Notes: generated from the sequence alone by a model not told the origin. A DNA stretch of 33,605 nucleotides from Spirogloea muscicola (GCA_009602725.1 WELB01000235.1:114250-147854), one strand, 5' to 3'; positions 18,281 to 28,451 are shown, counted from the stretch's first letter. Numbers and translations: made by a program.

Positions 18281-19257
18281 GTTTGGAGCTCTTCCACGGG
18301 GGTTGTTGCAGACAGTCGTCCTCGGTTGCTCTTGCGGGGACAGTTGATGGCCACGTGATTTGCTTCTCCGCAGTAGAGGCACAAGCGCATACTGCGACGA
18401 CGTTCCTTCTCCTCCGCAGTTAGCGGCTGGAAACGAGGCCTGACTCCATCAATGTCCATCGGCGAAGGACGCGTTGCCGGTGGTGTCTCTTGGGTCGCTC
18501 GCGGCGGGGGCGGACGCGAACCTGAAGGTGGTTGCCGTTCCAGTCGGCGCTCTTGCAGACGGTTGTCCAGGCGAATCGCAAGCTCCATCAACTCAGCGAG
18601 GGAGGTAGGTTTGTCGGCCTTGCACAACTCATCTTTGATCATGTCCTTGAGGCCGTTGTAGAAGTGAAACCGGAGGGCCGAGTCGTTCCAGTCGAGTGAG
18701 GTGCAGATTCGCATGAAGTCCGACGCGTAGGTCGCCGCTGACGTGGTCTGACGCAAGGTGCCCAGTTGTCGTTCCGCAGATGACGCCTCATCCGGGTCCC
18801 CAAAAACCCTTCGAAGTTCTCCAAGGAAGAGTTGAAGATCCAGCAGTACGGGACTGGGAGGGTGCTGATCCAGCAGCGGCTGCACCCATCGGAACGCGGA
18901 GCCTCGAAGGTAGGAAGCCGCGTAGATGCATTTGGCGTATTCGGTGGTGAGCACAGATGGCTGAGCTGCCACCGGCATCCTGACTTGTGTCACGAAGTCA
19001 CGAAGGGCTGACTTTTTGCCCTCAAACGGCGCCGGGTCGTTGATGCGCAGGTCTCGAGTGAGGAGAGGCGCCGCAGGCGGGACAGGTGGAGCGTCGGGGC
19101 TGGGTATTGCAATGAGCCGCTCAAGCAGGTGCGTGATCGTTGCCAGCTTCGTGGTGGTCTCAGTGCGGAAGCCTTGTAGGTCCACCACGTTTTCGGCAAG
19201 GACTTGCAGCTTGCTCAGGTCGTCAGTGGTCAAGGTGACCTCTCGCGGGGCTGCCAT
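18256..19257 (-). CDS. gag: Element B gag: capsid and nucleocapsid (333 aa)
   Basis: The start is the ATG at 19257-19255 (MAAPREVTLTTDD), 48 bases inside the 5' LTR edge. The same frame runs on into the LTR, but that part matches LTR sequence and is not likely translated. The protein would form the particle that packages element RNA. A short coiled coil (residues 12-50) is followed by the gypsy-type capsid (FEGKKSALRDFVTQ, AFRWVQPLL, DFMRICTSLDWND, LRFHFYNGL) and a Pro/Arg-rich linker. One CCHC zinc knuckle lies at Cys293, Cys296, His301, Cys306 (CLYCGEANHVAINC). The gene ends 16 bases after a slippery heptamer, so some ribosomes would continue into pol. Confidence 0.92.
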   Translation of the reverse strand: MAAPREVTLTTDDLSKLQVLAENVVDLQGFRTETTTKLATITHLLERLIAIPSPDAPPVPPAAPLLTRDLRINDPAPFEGKKSALRDFVTQVRMPVAAQPSVLTTEYAKCIYAASYLRGSAFRWVQPLLDQHPPSPVLLDLQLFLGELRRVFGDPDEASSAERQLGTLRQTTSAATYASDFMRICTSLDWNDSALRFHFYNGLKDMIKDELCKADKPTSLAELMELAIRLDNRLQERRLERQPPSGSRPPPPRATQETPPATRPSPMDIDGVRPRFQPLTAEEKERRRSMRLCLYCGEANHVAINCPRKSNRGRLSATTPVEELQTGNDGAQD

Positions 19258-19304
19258 GACTTGCAAGGCACGGCGCTCGCTCGCAGGTTGGATCTCCAGC
19301 AATA

Positions 19305-19679
19305 TGTAAGGCGGCGGGCGGAGGCCCGGGGCCTTAGGACGCGGAGCTGGACTGCGAGCGAGGATCAAGAGACTGGAAGCACGATGCACAAGGCGTCTTG
19401 GATTACTGGAGGGGCAAGAGTACAGAGTGCTTGAGAGGTGAGCAGGCAGGATACAGATTGCTGGAGATGGGGGCCCAAGAGGGGCCCCCCTCCTTATATA
19501 GCCTAGCCTCACTAGGGCCTCTGTAAAGATCTAGAAGTTGCAGGAGGACGTTCCCATGCCCGGGGTCCCTCGGGAACCCTCTAGAGGAGCCCAGATTAGG
19601 GTTAGGGCTGACTAGGCTGGATTTAGGCTTAGGGCGCGGGGCGCCGGCTCGAGCTCGGGCTAGGGCGCGATTCATGACA
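19305..19679 (-). repeat. 5' LTR of element B (375 bp)
   Basis: On the minus strand it begins TGTCATGAATCG at 19679. The TATA box (TATATAAG) is at 19500-19493, which would start transcription about 160 bases before the LTR end. After the LTR end the minus strand reads TATTGCTGGAGATCC. TGGAGATCC at 19298-19290 could be a primer-binding site, but I could not assign it to a tRNA. Confidence 0.95.
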
Positions 19680-19684
19680 CTCAG
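19680..19684 (+). repeat. Target duplication of element B, right copy
   Basis: CTCAG, identical to 14344-14348. Confidence 0.92.
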
Positions 19685-20771
19685 CATGTCCTTGAGAACC
19701 CGATTCATTCGCCCAACTTGCCCATTAATGTGTGGATAGAAGGCTGTGTACATGCCTGCTTTGTGCCAATAAGCTTGCGGATTTCCTTCCAAAGATGACT
19801 CGTGAAGCGAGGACCGACACCAATCCTCTCAGGTACACCACGCAGCTTCTACAACTTATCCACAAAGATGCCAGCGAAGTCCCTCGCTGATGCCCGCGTA
19901 GTCGTAGGAGCACAATGCACCAGTTTACATAAACGGTCCACAAAGACGACATTGTATAAAAGCCGTTCCGCATTGTAAGAAGTTGTGTTGAAAGAAGTAC
20001 ACCAACATCACCGATTCCGCTTTGGAGTCTGCAAGGGTTGAAGCAATCTGGCAGGCTTGCTATAAGTTGCTTAACGACGTTGGCATGTGGCACAGCTTTC
20101 ACAAAAGATGCACCTGGGCTAAGAAACCCTTCCACCAGAATAGGCGTCGCACAGCCTCTTTTGGTCTTGCTCACTCGCAGATGGCCAATGTAAGGCATGT
20201 CGTTCTACTCCTGCATTTTGTCTGTGCGCAAGGCACTGCAGTCCGTAACCACAATTGCTTCGCCTTACCACCAGAAGCCGTTGTCATCGAGGAGGGTGCG
20301 CACGTTGGCTGCCGCAGCATCCTATGGGTCTTTGCCATACCCTTAACGAATGCGCACGTACGTCTCAGAGAGGTCGGCTGTGGGTTGCAAAGAAGCTCGA
20401 CGAGTACGCAGCCTGGCAGCCCATACTCAAGAAGCATTTAGAGTAGCCAACACATCAGCCTCTCTAGTGTTGCGACTCACTGGGTCAGCAACATCAAGCC
20501 GTCCAGGGCGGTACACCCACTGGAAAGGGAATAATGCTAGTAACTGAGCCCATTGAGCTTGACGCCGAGTCAAATGCTGCTGTGTGTGGAAGTCCGTCAA
20601 CGGGCAATGATCCGCGACAACCTTTATTTCCACACCTTTCAAATAGAAACGCCAGACACGTACGGCGTGCACCACAGTCAGCAACTCCTGCTCGCCAGTA
20701 TTGATTTCCAATCAGCAAGGATCCACAGGCGACTCTCAAAGCTATTGAATGACCTCTTCCAAGAGCACGGC
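19680..20771 (-). pseudogene. Element S pol, third segment: RNase H end and integrase core (broken)
   Basis: On the minus strand, from 20711 down, RNase H is readable (GEQELLTVVHAVRVW, VVADHCPLTDF, PGRLDVADPVSRN). The integrase zinc-binding region and core follow in several frames. The motif that carries the catalytic Glu is changed from DGQTERMNRVL to NGQVGRMNRVL (19720-19750), so Glu is replaced by Gly. The first RNase H aspartate would lie beyond 20771, where LTR T interrupts. Several frame changes are needed between the readable pieces. RT, protease, gag and the 5' LTR of S are not found in the window. Confidence 0.78.
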
Positions 20772-21005
20772 TGTAACGTCCCCGCCGTTATGTGTCGCTC
20801 TCCTCGAGTCAATGCTAATGTGTAGTATCAGTGGCGGCTCAGTATTTATATTACACCGCGCCCCACTGACGCGCGGCTGACGCACTTGCGACTGACTCGT
20901 GCGACGTGCCGATGACGAGCGGCGCGCTGCCGCGGTGCTTCCAGTAAGGGAGCTGCTCGGCGGTGCCGCCATACTCGTAGTGACACGCATGTAACACGAG
21001 AAGCG
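20772..21005 (+). repeat. LTR fragment T (5' portion)
   Basis: It begins TGTAACGTCCCCGCCGTTA, like LTR N, and shares CTAATGTGTAG, CACTGACGCGC and further TGACG words. It breaks off where LTR U begins. T interrupts the RNase H of element S. Confidence 0.65.
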
Positions 21006-21807
21006 TATAACGTCTAAATACGTTTGAGAGTGCTAACGGTGCGCGATAACCTTACATGAGCGTAGCGTATCTACCGTTTGGAGTCCCAAACGGTGCGGGT
21101 AATGGTTGCACTCCGTGTAGCTAAGTACAGTTCGAGGGTCCCGGGCTCCGTACCCCGTCCGCACGCCTCGGGCTCACGCCCTGCGAGCTGGCCGGGTGGG
21201 TCAGCTCTCCCTCAGGCCAGCGCCTTGCGGGCTCCCCGGAATGGGCCAGCTCTCCCACAGCAGTCCCCGGCGGGCTGGCCGGATTGGCCAGCTCTCTCGG
21301 CCTCATGTCCGCATGGCCTCGGTCCTGTGTCCTCATGGCCTCAGTCCCTTGGCCCCGTGAGCCAGGCTATTGGCCTGGCGCGCCACCTCCTTGGCGCTAG
21401 TCACTGTGCAGCGCGCCAGTCCCTGGGACTCGCGCGCCGGCCTCTTGGCACTAGTTCCTTGGACTCGTGCTACAGGCATCTGGCCCTGTGTGCCAGCCTC
21501 TTGTATTCATCGTGTCCCCTTGTCAGGCCCGCCCCCTCCGAGGGAGGGCCTGGGACCCTCGTCACACCCTCAGGGGAGGGGTGACAGGAGAACCGCTATA
21601 AGTAGTAGGCCTTGGCCAGACTCCGGATTCCGACCTACGCCCGAGAGAGACGCAGCCCTGCTGCTGCCTAGCCAGCCCCGCTGCTGCCTGCTGCTGCTGC
21701 CGCCGCTGCCACAGCTCTGCTGCTGCGGCCTGCTGCCAGCCCGCTGCCGCAGCTCATCGCTGCGGGCCCTGCCGGCTCGCCTTAAGTCTACTGGTAGAGT
21801 CACAGCC
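21006..21807 (+). repeat. LTR U (5' portion), long type
   Basis: It starts TATAACGTC (eroded TGTAACG) and follows LTR L1 closely: the U3 inverted repeat at 21073-21094, CAGCTCTCC, the CTTGGCGC words and a TATA-like CGCTATAAGTAG at 21592-21603. The GCN block and CGCCTTAAGTCTACTGG follow. It stops at 21807, where the 3' LTR of element C begins. The remainder was not found to the right of C. Confidence 0.75.
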
Positions 21808-22200
21808 TGTGACATCTCTGCATCTAAACACACAGTTAGAGTCAGGGTGTCCTGGTTTGCATTCGAGCATAGGGTGTTTTGGAGACAACCCTCATACAGG
21901 AGAACGCCAAACGCACATACGCGCACAGAGCGCAGCGGAAGTCCGTCCCTAAGGCACCGCCCTAGGGCGGTGACTCTACCAATAGACTTACGAAGAGCCG
22001 GCAGGGCCCGCAGCGATGAGCTGCGGCGACGGGCTGGCAGCAGGCGGCAGCAGCAAAGCTGTGGCGGCGGCGACAGCAGCAGGTAGCAGCGGGGCTCGCT
22101 AGGCAGCAGCGGGCTGTGTCTCTCTCGGGCGTTGGTGCGACTGAGCCGTCTGGCCTCGGCCGGCTACAGATAGCATTCCACCTGCCACCCCTCCCCCGAG
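21808..22200 (-). repeat. LTR V, first segment (3' LTR of element C)
   Basis: Minus-oriented, with outer end TGTGACATC at 21808. It has the palindrome ACCGCCCTAGGGCGGT at 21956-21971 and the GCN-rich block at 22010-22110. It is split at 22200 by solo LTR L1 and continues at 23192. The two parts together are about 654 bp, close to LTR D. Confidence 0.8.
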
Positions 22201-22562
22201 TGTAACGTTTCCGCCGTTTGAGGGTGCCAACGGCGCGCGATAACCTTACATGAGCGTATCGTATTTACCGTTTGGAGTCCCAAACGGTGCGGGTAGCTTG
22301 GCTGCACTCCGTGTAGCTAAGTACGGTTCGAGGGTCCCGGGCTCCGTACCCTGTCCGCACGCCTCGGGCTCACGCCCTGCAGGCCGGCCGGGTGGGTCAG
22401 CTCTCCCTCAGGACGGCGCCCAGCGGGCTGGCCGAGTTGACCAGCTCTCTCGGCCTCGTATCATAGCTGCATGGCATCGGTCCGGTGTCCGAATGGCCTC
22501 AATCCCTTGGCCCCGTGAGCCAGGCTATTGGCCTGGCGCGCCACCTCCTTGGCGCTGGTCAC

Positions 22563-22694
22563 TGTGCAGCGCGCCAGTCCCTTGGACTCGCGCGCCAGCC
22601 TCTTGGCGCTAGTCCCTCGGACTCGTGCTGTGCAGCGCGCCAGTCCCTTGGACTCGCGCGCCGGCCTCTTGGCGCTAGTCCCTTGGACTCGTGC
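22563..22694. repeat. 66-bp tandem duplication in LTR L1
   Basis: Two units begin TGTGCAGCGCGCC at 22563 and 22629. LTR U has one unit, so the second arose after the two copies separated. Confidence 0.8.
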
Positions 22695-22824
22695 TACAGG
22701 CCTCTGGCCCTGTGTGCCAGCCTGTTGTATTTGTCGTGTCCCCTTGTCAGGCCCGCCCCTCCGAGGAAGGGCCCTGGGCGCGACCCTCGTCACACCCTCA
22801 GGGGAGGGGTGGCAGGAAAACCGC

Positions 22825-22832
22825 TATAAATA
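22825..22832 (+). promoter_or_regulatory. TATA box in LTR L1
   Basis: TATAAATA, with GAGAGAGACACAGCC about 45 bases downstream. The same position is TATAAGTA in LTR U. It is the likely core promoter of this LTR type. Confidence 0.6.
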
Positions 22833-23191
22833 GTGGGCCTTGGGCAGACTCCTGAGTGGACCAACGCCCGAGAGAGACACAGCCCTGCTGCTGCCTAGCC
22901 AGCCCCGTTGCTGCCTGCTGCTGCCGCCGCCTCCGCCACAGCCCTGCTGCTGCCGTCTGCTGCCAGCCTGTCGCCGCAGCTCATCGCTGCGGGCCCTGCC
23001 GGCTCTCCGTAAGTCTATTGGTAGAATCACCGCCCTAGGGCGGTGCCTCAGAGTAAGACTTCCGCTGCGCTCTGTGCGCGTATGTGCGTTGCCGTTCTCC
23101 TGTATGAGGGTTGTCTCCAAAACACCCTATGCTCGAATCCAAACCAGGACATTCTGACTCTAACTGTGTGATTAAGAGCAGAGATGTCACA

Positions 23192-23452
23192 CCGAGGGTG
23201 TGACGAGGGTCGTCCCAGGGCCCACCTTCGGAAGGACGGGCCCAACAATGGGGACACGAAGTAGCGTGTGTGACGAGGGGAGCCCCGAGGGCCCACCCTC
23301 GGCGGCGCTCGCCCAATAGCGAGCCCGGCATCGGGAATAGCCACACAGGGTGCAGCGGATCGACAGGCACCGTTGACACGCCCCAGCGGTGACGAGACGA
23401 CACTGGAAGGTTTCCCGCAACGTTGGCACGCCCTAACGACAGGAACGTTACA
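23192..23452 (-). repeat. LTR V, second segment
   Basis: It continues V from GGTGTGACGAGGG to its 5' end on the minus strand, TGTAACGTTCC at 23452. The sequence to the right (AAGTGGGAGGTA on the minus strand) is the polypurine tract of C. Confidence 0.8.
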
Positions 23453-26400
23453 TACCTCCCACTTAGATGTTCACGTCCCCGGGAACAAGGACAGGACATC
23501 AGAGGAAACAACCCGAAGAGATTACATCCGACAGGTGCGTCCAGCACTACGACGCATAGGTGTGATATGCCCCTGTGCAAGGTTTTTACGGAGAACGGAC
23601 AGGCAGTTGGCAAGATTGGCCGAAGTTTCCCATGTATTGTGCTCAGGCCCATAGCCTAGCCACTTGACCAAGTACTCTCGGGACTAGCGTCGCCCACGGA
23701 GGTTTTCGCGGTGCGACAAGATCTCCTACACCTCAAACTCTTCCTCGCCCGCAACGACAAGGGAAGGAGGGGGCAATTGGACACGACCATCCGTATGGTA
23801 TGGCTCGAGTTGAGACACATGGAAAACGTTATGGATTTCACAATGTACCGGTGTATCAATCTCGTATGCGACCTTGCCGACCAGGCGCATGACACGGGAA
23901 GGTCCAACCCACTTTGGTAGCAACTTAGGGGTACCGACAGCCCGCAAGACTAAGTGCTTAGTGCTCAATAGCACTTGGGCACCGACGTCGAAGGACACAT
24001 GCCTGCGATGGCGATCAGCATACTGCTTTTGCCGGTTCTGAGCAATTATCAATTACTTAGCCCTCCGCTGAGCTGCCAGGAGAGTACCGGTGAAGCTTAC
24101 AGCGGCCGGAATGCGCTCCGGCCTCCCCACCTGCAAAGGTAATCGGGATGCTGACCATAATTCAGGAAGAAGGGGTATTTTAGAGTCATAAAAGGCATTG
24201 TTCACAGCATGCTCCGCCGGAGCACCCGAGTCATCCGTTCGGTCTGACCGTCCGTCTGGGGATGGAAAGCCGTGGACATGGATTGCTTCGTGCCGAGAAG
24301 CCTGCACACTTCCTTCCAGAAGTGACCCGTGAAGCGAGAATCGCGGTCAGACACGATGCGCTCGGGTACTCCGTGCAGTTTCAATACGCGGTCCACAAAT
24401 ATGCCAGCGAATTCCTTAGCGGACCCGTGTGGTCGTAGGTACAAAGTGCACCATTTTACTCAAACGATCCACAAACACGACAATGGTGTCATAGCCATTG
24501 CGCGTCTTGGGCAGCTGGGGGATGAAATCCGCACTGACATCAGACCAGTTTCGCGGTGGAACAAACAAAGGTTGGAGTAACCCGGCAGGCTTGTGAGAGC
24601 GTGCCTTACTACGCTGGCAGGTGGCACAAGTCTTCACAAAAGACTTTACGTGAATTGACAAGCGCGGCCACCAAAAGAGAAGCTGGATAGCTTACTTTGT
24701 CTTTCCCATAGCCAAATGACCACTGTACGGAGGCTCATGCATCTCTTGCATGATACTAGTGCGCAAGGAAGGCATTGCACTTGGGCACCACAATGGCGTC
24801 ACCTCGCCATCAGAAGCCTTGGTCATGTACGACTGTGCGTGGTTTGGTTGCAGATGCAAACCAAGGGTCTGTGCCATACCCATCACGAATACGCACATAC
24901 AGCGCAGAGAGGTTGGTGGTGCTTTGCTCTGCGGCCCCACGGGTAGGCCGCACGTCTGCAGCCTGAAACCTTGTGGCACAGAAGACAGGCGCCACAGCAG
25001 CCCCTACAATGTTGCGGCTCATTGGGTCCGCCACATTGATTCGTCCAGGGCGGTACAACCACTGGAATTGGAATTGTGCCATGCTCTCATCCCACCGAGC
25101 TTGACGCCTGCTCAATTGCTGCTGTGTGTGAAAAGAAGGTCAACGGGCAGTGATCCGGTACGACCATAGATTCGACACCCTCGAGATAGCATCGCCACAC
25201 ACGGAGGGCGTGCACAACAGCAAGGAGCTCCTGCTCACCCGTAGTATAATGTCGCTTTGCAGGACTGAGCAGGGGACTTTCGAATTCTACGGGATGACCC
25301 TCGTGCAGGAGAACGGCACCAGTACCGTCAAAGAGGCGTCACATACGACTTCATATGGCACGCCTTCTCGAGGCAAAGCCAAGACGGGTGGTGATAGCAG
25401 GACCCGTTTTATATCCTCAAACGCCTTCTGGCATTCGGACGTCCACCCCCATGGTACGTCCTTACGAATGAGCTTCGTAAGAGGAGATCCATGCTTCCAT
25501 ATCCTTAAATCTTTTTTTGGGATTTTTTGCGAATCCCAACAACAATCCGCGGCACAGGCCAGTCCTTTACTACTACTGTCTTTTTGGGATCGACGCGCAC
25601 CCCGTCTTTGCGCACCACCTGCCCTAAGTTCGTTCATTCGGGCTGGCTGAGTACACACTTGGAGGTCTTGGCATACAAATGATTTTCACGTAGCAACTGC
25701 GGACATTTTCCGCAGGTGGCGTACATGATTCTGAGGCGTTTTACTGAACACCAGTATGTCATCCAGATAGACCAGCACGAAGTCATACAAAAGGGGGCCA
25801 AAGACGTTCGTCATTACTGCCTGAAATGTGGCAGGTGCGTTGGTCAGACCAAACCTCAGCACTTTGAGCTGGTTGTGTCCAACAGGCGTACGAAATGCTG
25901 ACTTCGGAACGTCCTCAGGAGTGATACGAATTTGATGATAACCACTCTGCAAGGCGAGGGAGCTGACACAGCTTCCGCGTGACGATCGAAGAGATCATCA
26001 ATACGAGGCAACGGGTATCGGTTCTTGACAGTGAGCTTGTTGAGAGCTCGGTAATCGATGCACATCCGGAGACTACCCTCCTTCTTCTTAACGTAGAGGA
26101 TAGGTGCACCATACGGGGACTGCGAGGGCTCATTGTGGCCTTTACGGAGCACTTCAGTCGCTTGGGATTGCATCTCCCGAAATTCGAGAGGACTCAGTCG
26201 ATACATGGGACGGTACGGCGGCACAGCGCCAGGCTCCAATGGAATTGTATGAGCCACGCCTCGATGGGGAGGCAATCCGTCTGGAAGTGCATCCGGGAAC
26301 ACATCCGGATACTCTGCCAAATAACTTGTCAAGAGCCGGACTACGTGAGGCCACGATGCTCACTTCAGAGTCAGGGGGAGACTCGGCATTCACAACACCC

Positions 26401-26600
26401 AAATATGTAGCCGAAGCTGGTTGTTTGCAAAGAGTTTCTTCATCCGCACAGCTGAAAGCCGCAGAGAAGAGTCTTGCATGGGTGGTGGTACACAAGAATT
26501 GTCGACGCTGTGCAATTTAAAACGACGAGGACCACTGCGGCCGACACAAGTGCGCTGTTAACAGTCAAGCACGGACGCTGTGGCACAGAGCCAATCATCA
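23453..26600 (-). pseudogene. Element C pol: RT, RNase H, integrase, chromodomain (broken)
   Basis: Minus-strand order is that of a chromovirus. [18 protein letters not shown] near 26080 and YLDDILVF near 25750, with a frame change between them at about 25980-25950. RNase H: YEVVCDAS near 25340 and RPGRINVADPMSRN near 25030. Integrase: zinc-binding CATCQRS near 24620, then acidic triad motifs SADFIPQLP, IVSDRDSRF and GQTERMT between 24560 and 24210. The tail reads QVLLSTKHLVLRAVGT and VFHVSQLEPYHTDG. Chromodomain (REYLVKWLGYGPEHNTWE, about 23690-23640) follows two in-frame stops. All the catalytic motifs I looked for are visible, but in at least five frames, so no working polyprotein can be made. 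It is the same lineage as D, E, O and S and distinct from B. Confidence 0.88.
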
Positions 26601-27111
26601 CCTAAGATAACATCAAAGGCAGACGACAAATCAATGACTTGACAAGACACAACCGGGTTGTAGCTTTAGAGGCGAAGGGGCACTTTGCAAAGGCCCAGGA
26701 CTTCAATATTTTGACCATTGGCCATCGTAGCTTGCAATACATCAATGGGGTGCACAGGCAAGCCATTGTTACACACAAAAGTCTTACAAGCACAGGATAC
26801 AGAAGCACTGTGTCTATAAGGATCTGGGCTGGTTGACCAGCCCCTGTGCCGGTAAATAGCATACTTGGCGTCGAAGGACAAAGTGCGACGTCACCTGCCG
26901 AAGCAAGACTACATTTGCGAACTACAAAGATGGGAAGTTTCCTGGGTGATCCAGCAGCACCAGGTACGAAATGGGGATGGCCTGCTGTGTAGCGACAGAG
27001 CAAGGACAGGCCCGGTGGTGGTGGAAGATTCAGTCCACGCCTGCATCGGATGAAAAACACAAGGTCGTCAGCCCCATGACGATTCACCCACTTCAGATGC
27101 ATTTGAGCAGC
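26601..27111 (-). pseudogene. Element C protease region (broken)
   Basis: A minus-strand frame (27102-26602) contains AGQPAQILIDT, the start of a retropepsin active site. After IDT the frame is lost; a second frame continues with SVSC, KTFVCNNGLPVHPIDVLQATMANG. One small indel near 26810 explains the change. The equivalent region of E (5377-5637) has DTVAS. A functional protease is not encoded. Confidence 0.75.
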
Positions 27112-28451
27112 TCATTGCACCTGGTTGCGGAGAACCCAGACAATAAGGGGACCACCTTTCACCAAAGCTTGCATTAGCGTATGCAGGGAGCGTACTACGG
27201 GGACAGGAAACTGCGGACAAGCATGTCCTACATGGTCAAATAGCATTCGCACATCATGCAGTTGAGAACTCCACACAGTACTTAAGGAAAGGCACTCACG
27301 TTTGCCCTTCCCTTTATACTGCCCCTTGGGGCCGGGTGGAGTGGGTTTGCTTGATGAGGGGTGCTTGGGAGCTTGGGTACAATCACGGATGCGATGGCCC
27401 TTCTGGCCACACCGGTAGCAAGCGCGGTCCTCCTCGGAGACAAAGGCCGCGGGCTTGGTTGGGCGCCGTGGCCCCACATAGGGCTTGCCAGTGGTGCTTG
27501 GCATACTACTGGGGCGACGCTTCGAAGATGAAGGCGCAGCCGGGTCGACGACTTCTGCCAGGGGACGCTTGTGGGGATACATGGGCGAAAGTGATGCGCC
27601 CCTGTCAATCAAGCGGTCCAAAGCGTCCACTGGCTGGAAGCTAACAGCATCCAATTGGGCAAGGAGGACCACGTGCTCGGGCAGCCCTGCCTTAAACCTC
27701 TGCACTGGTCAGCGTTATCCATGGGCTTGGTGTTGAGTTGCGACAACAGCATGTGGCACCGCCGCACATAGTCCTCAAAATCGTTGTTTCTCATGCGGAT
27801 GACATCAAGCTCGTTTCGCGCATTGAGCTCGGCGTGCACTTCGCCGTACATGCTTGACAACGATCTGACGAAGCAATCCCAATTACTATTTACTACGGGG
27901 GTGCATAATTTCTTCACGCTTTCCCACCACTGGGCGGGATCGCCTGAGAGGTACGTGGCCGCAAGCCCGACACGGTGTTGTGCGCCGGTGCCACACTCTA
28001 CGAAACACGCAAGAATCTCTGCAAGCCAAGCGTTGAGGCCGCCGCGGAAGGATTGCCCACTGAATTTGGACGGTGAGGCGAGCTTGGCACGCCCCACCTG
28101 CGACTCACGGAGTTGGGCCTTCAGTCTGCGGACACGCTTTTCGCCCTTGGTTACTCGGCCGACAAGCGCTTGCACTTCTTCCAGCAGCGCTCCCGAGAAG
28201 GAAGCCACTGCAGGGTCCCCACACACCGGGACCGCAGCCTCGTGGAGCTCCTGAAGGCGCGCTCTGCCCCGGGCGTCGTCGGAGGTCAGGACGTCCGCAG
28301 CCGTCGCCTGGAGCTCCCCTAGATCGTCGGCAAGGTCCTCGACCTGAAGAGGTGGAACAGCCGGTGGAGGAGGACTTGGGCATGTACTGGAGTCCGGCGA
28401 CTCCATGCCTGATACCACACACTGACGGATCGAGTCAGATGCGCCAGACAT
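27112..28451 (-). pseudogene. gag: Element C gag (one frameshift)
   Basis: The start is the ATG at 28451-28449 (MSGASDSIRQC). The N-terminal part has Pro-rich (CPSPPPPAVPP) and acidic coiled-coil stretches, then a capsid-like region (GGLNAWLAEILACF, YLSGDPAQWWESVKK, LRSLSSMYGEVHAEL-type). At about 27700 a one-base deletion relative to element D shifts the frame. The second frame (27705-27112) continues with RFKAGLPEHV, a basic Ser-rich linker and one CCHC knuckle (CYRCGQKGHRIRDC, near 27420). It has a single copy of the N-terminal unit that is doubled in D. Apart from the frameshift it is the best-kept gag of the older family. Confidence 0.85.

Larger units (their letters stand above)
14349..19679 (-). 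mobile_element. Element B: complete young Ty3/gypsy chromovirus (5331 bp)
   Basis: It has two 375-bp LTRs, gag and pol in overlapping frames, a polypurine tract next to the 3' LTR, and a perfect 5-bp target duplication. Both reading frames are open. I count four differences between the LTRs, about 1%, which points to a recent insertion. It is inserted in the integrase gene of element S. Element A at the left edge is a second member of the same family. Confidence 0.95.
22201..23191 (+). repeat. Solo LTR L1 (991 bp), inserted in LTR V
   Basis: It begins TGTAACGTTTCC and ends GAGATGTCACA, with CCGAG on both sides (22196-22200 and 23192-23196). It is the most complete long-type LTR here. U3 has an inverted repeat at 22267-22288 and two 66-bp tandem units at 22563-22694. 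A TATA box at 22825-22832, a GCN-rich transcribed part and a 16-bp palindrome at 23029-23044 follow. Confidence 0.9.

Noticed and set aside
18083-18358. Plus-strand frames opposite gag and pol of element B
   Set aside because: They are antisense shadows of the well-supported minus-strand genes.
18275-18382. An independent start of pol at 18382
   Set aside because: The first residues of that frame are out-of-frame gag sequence, and no initiation context is evident; a -1 shift from gag explains expression better.
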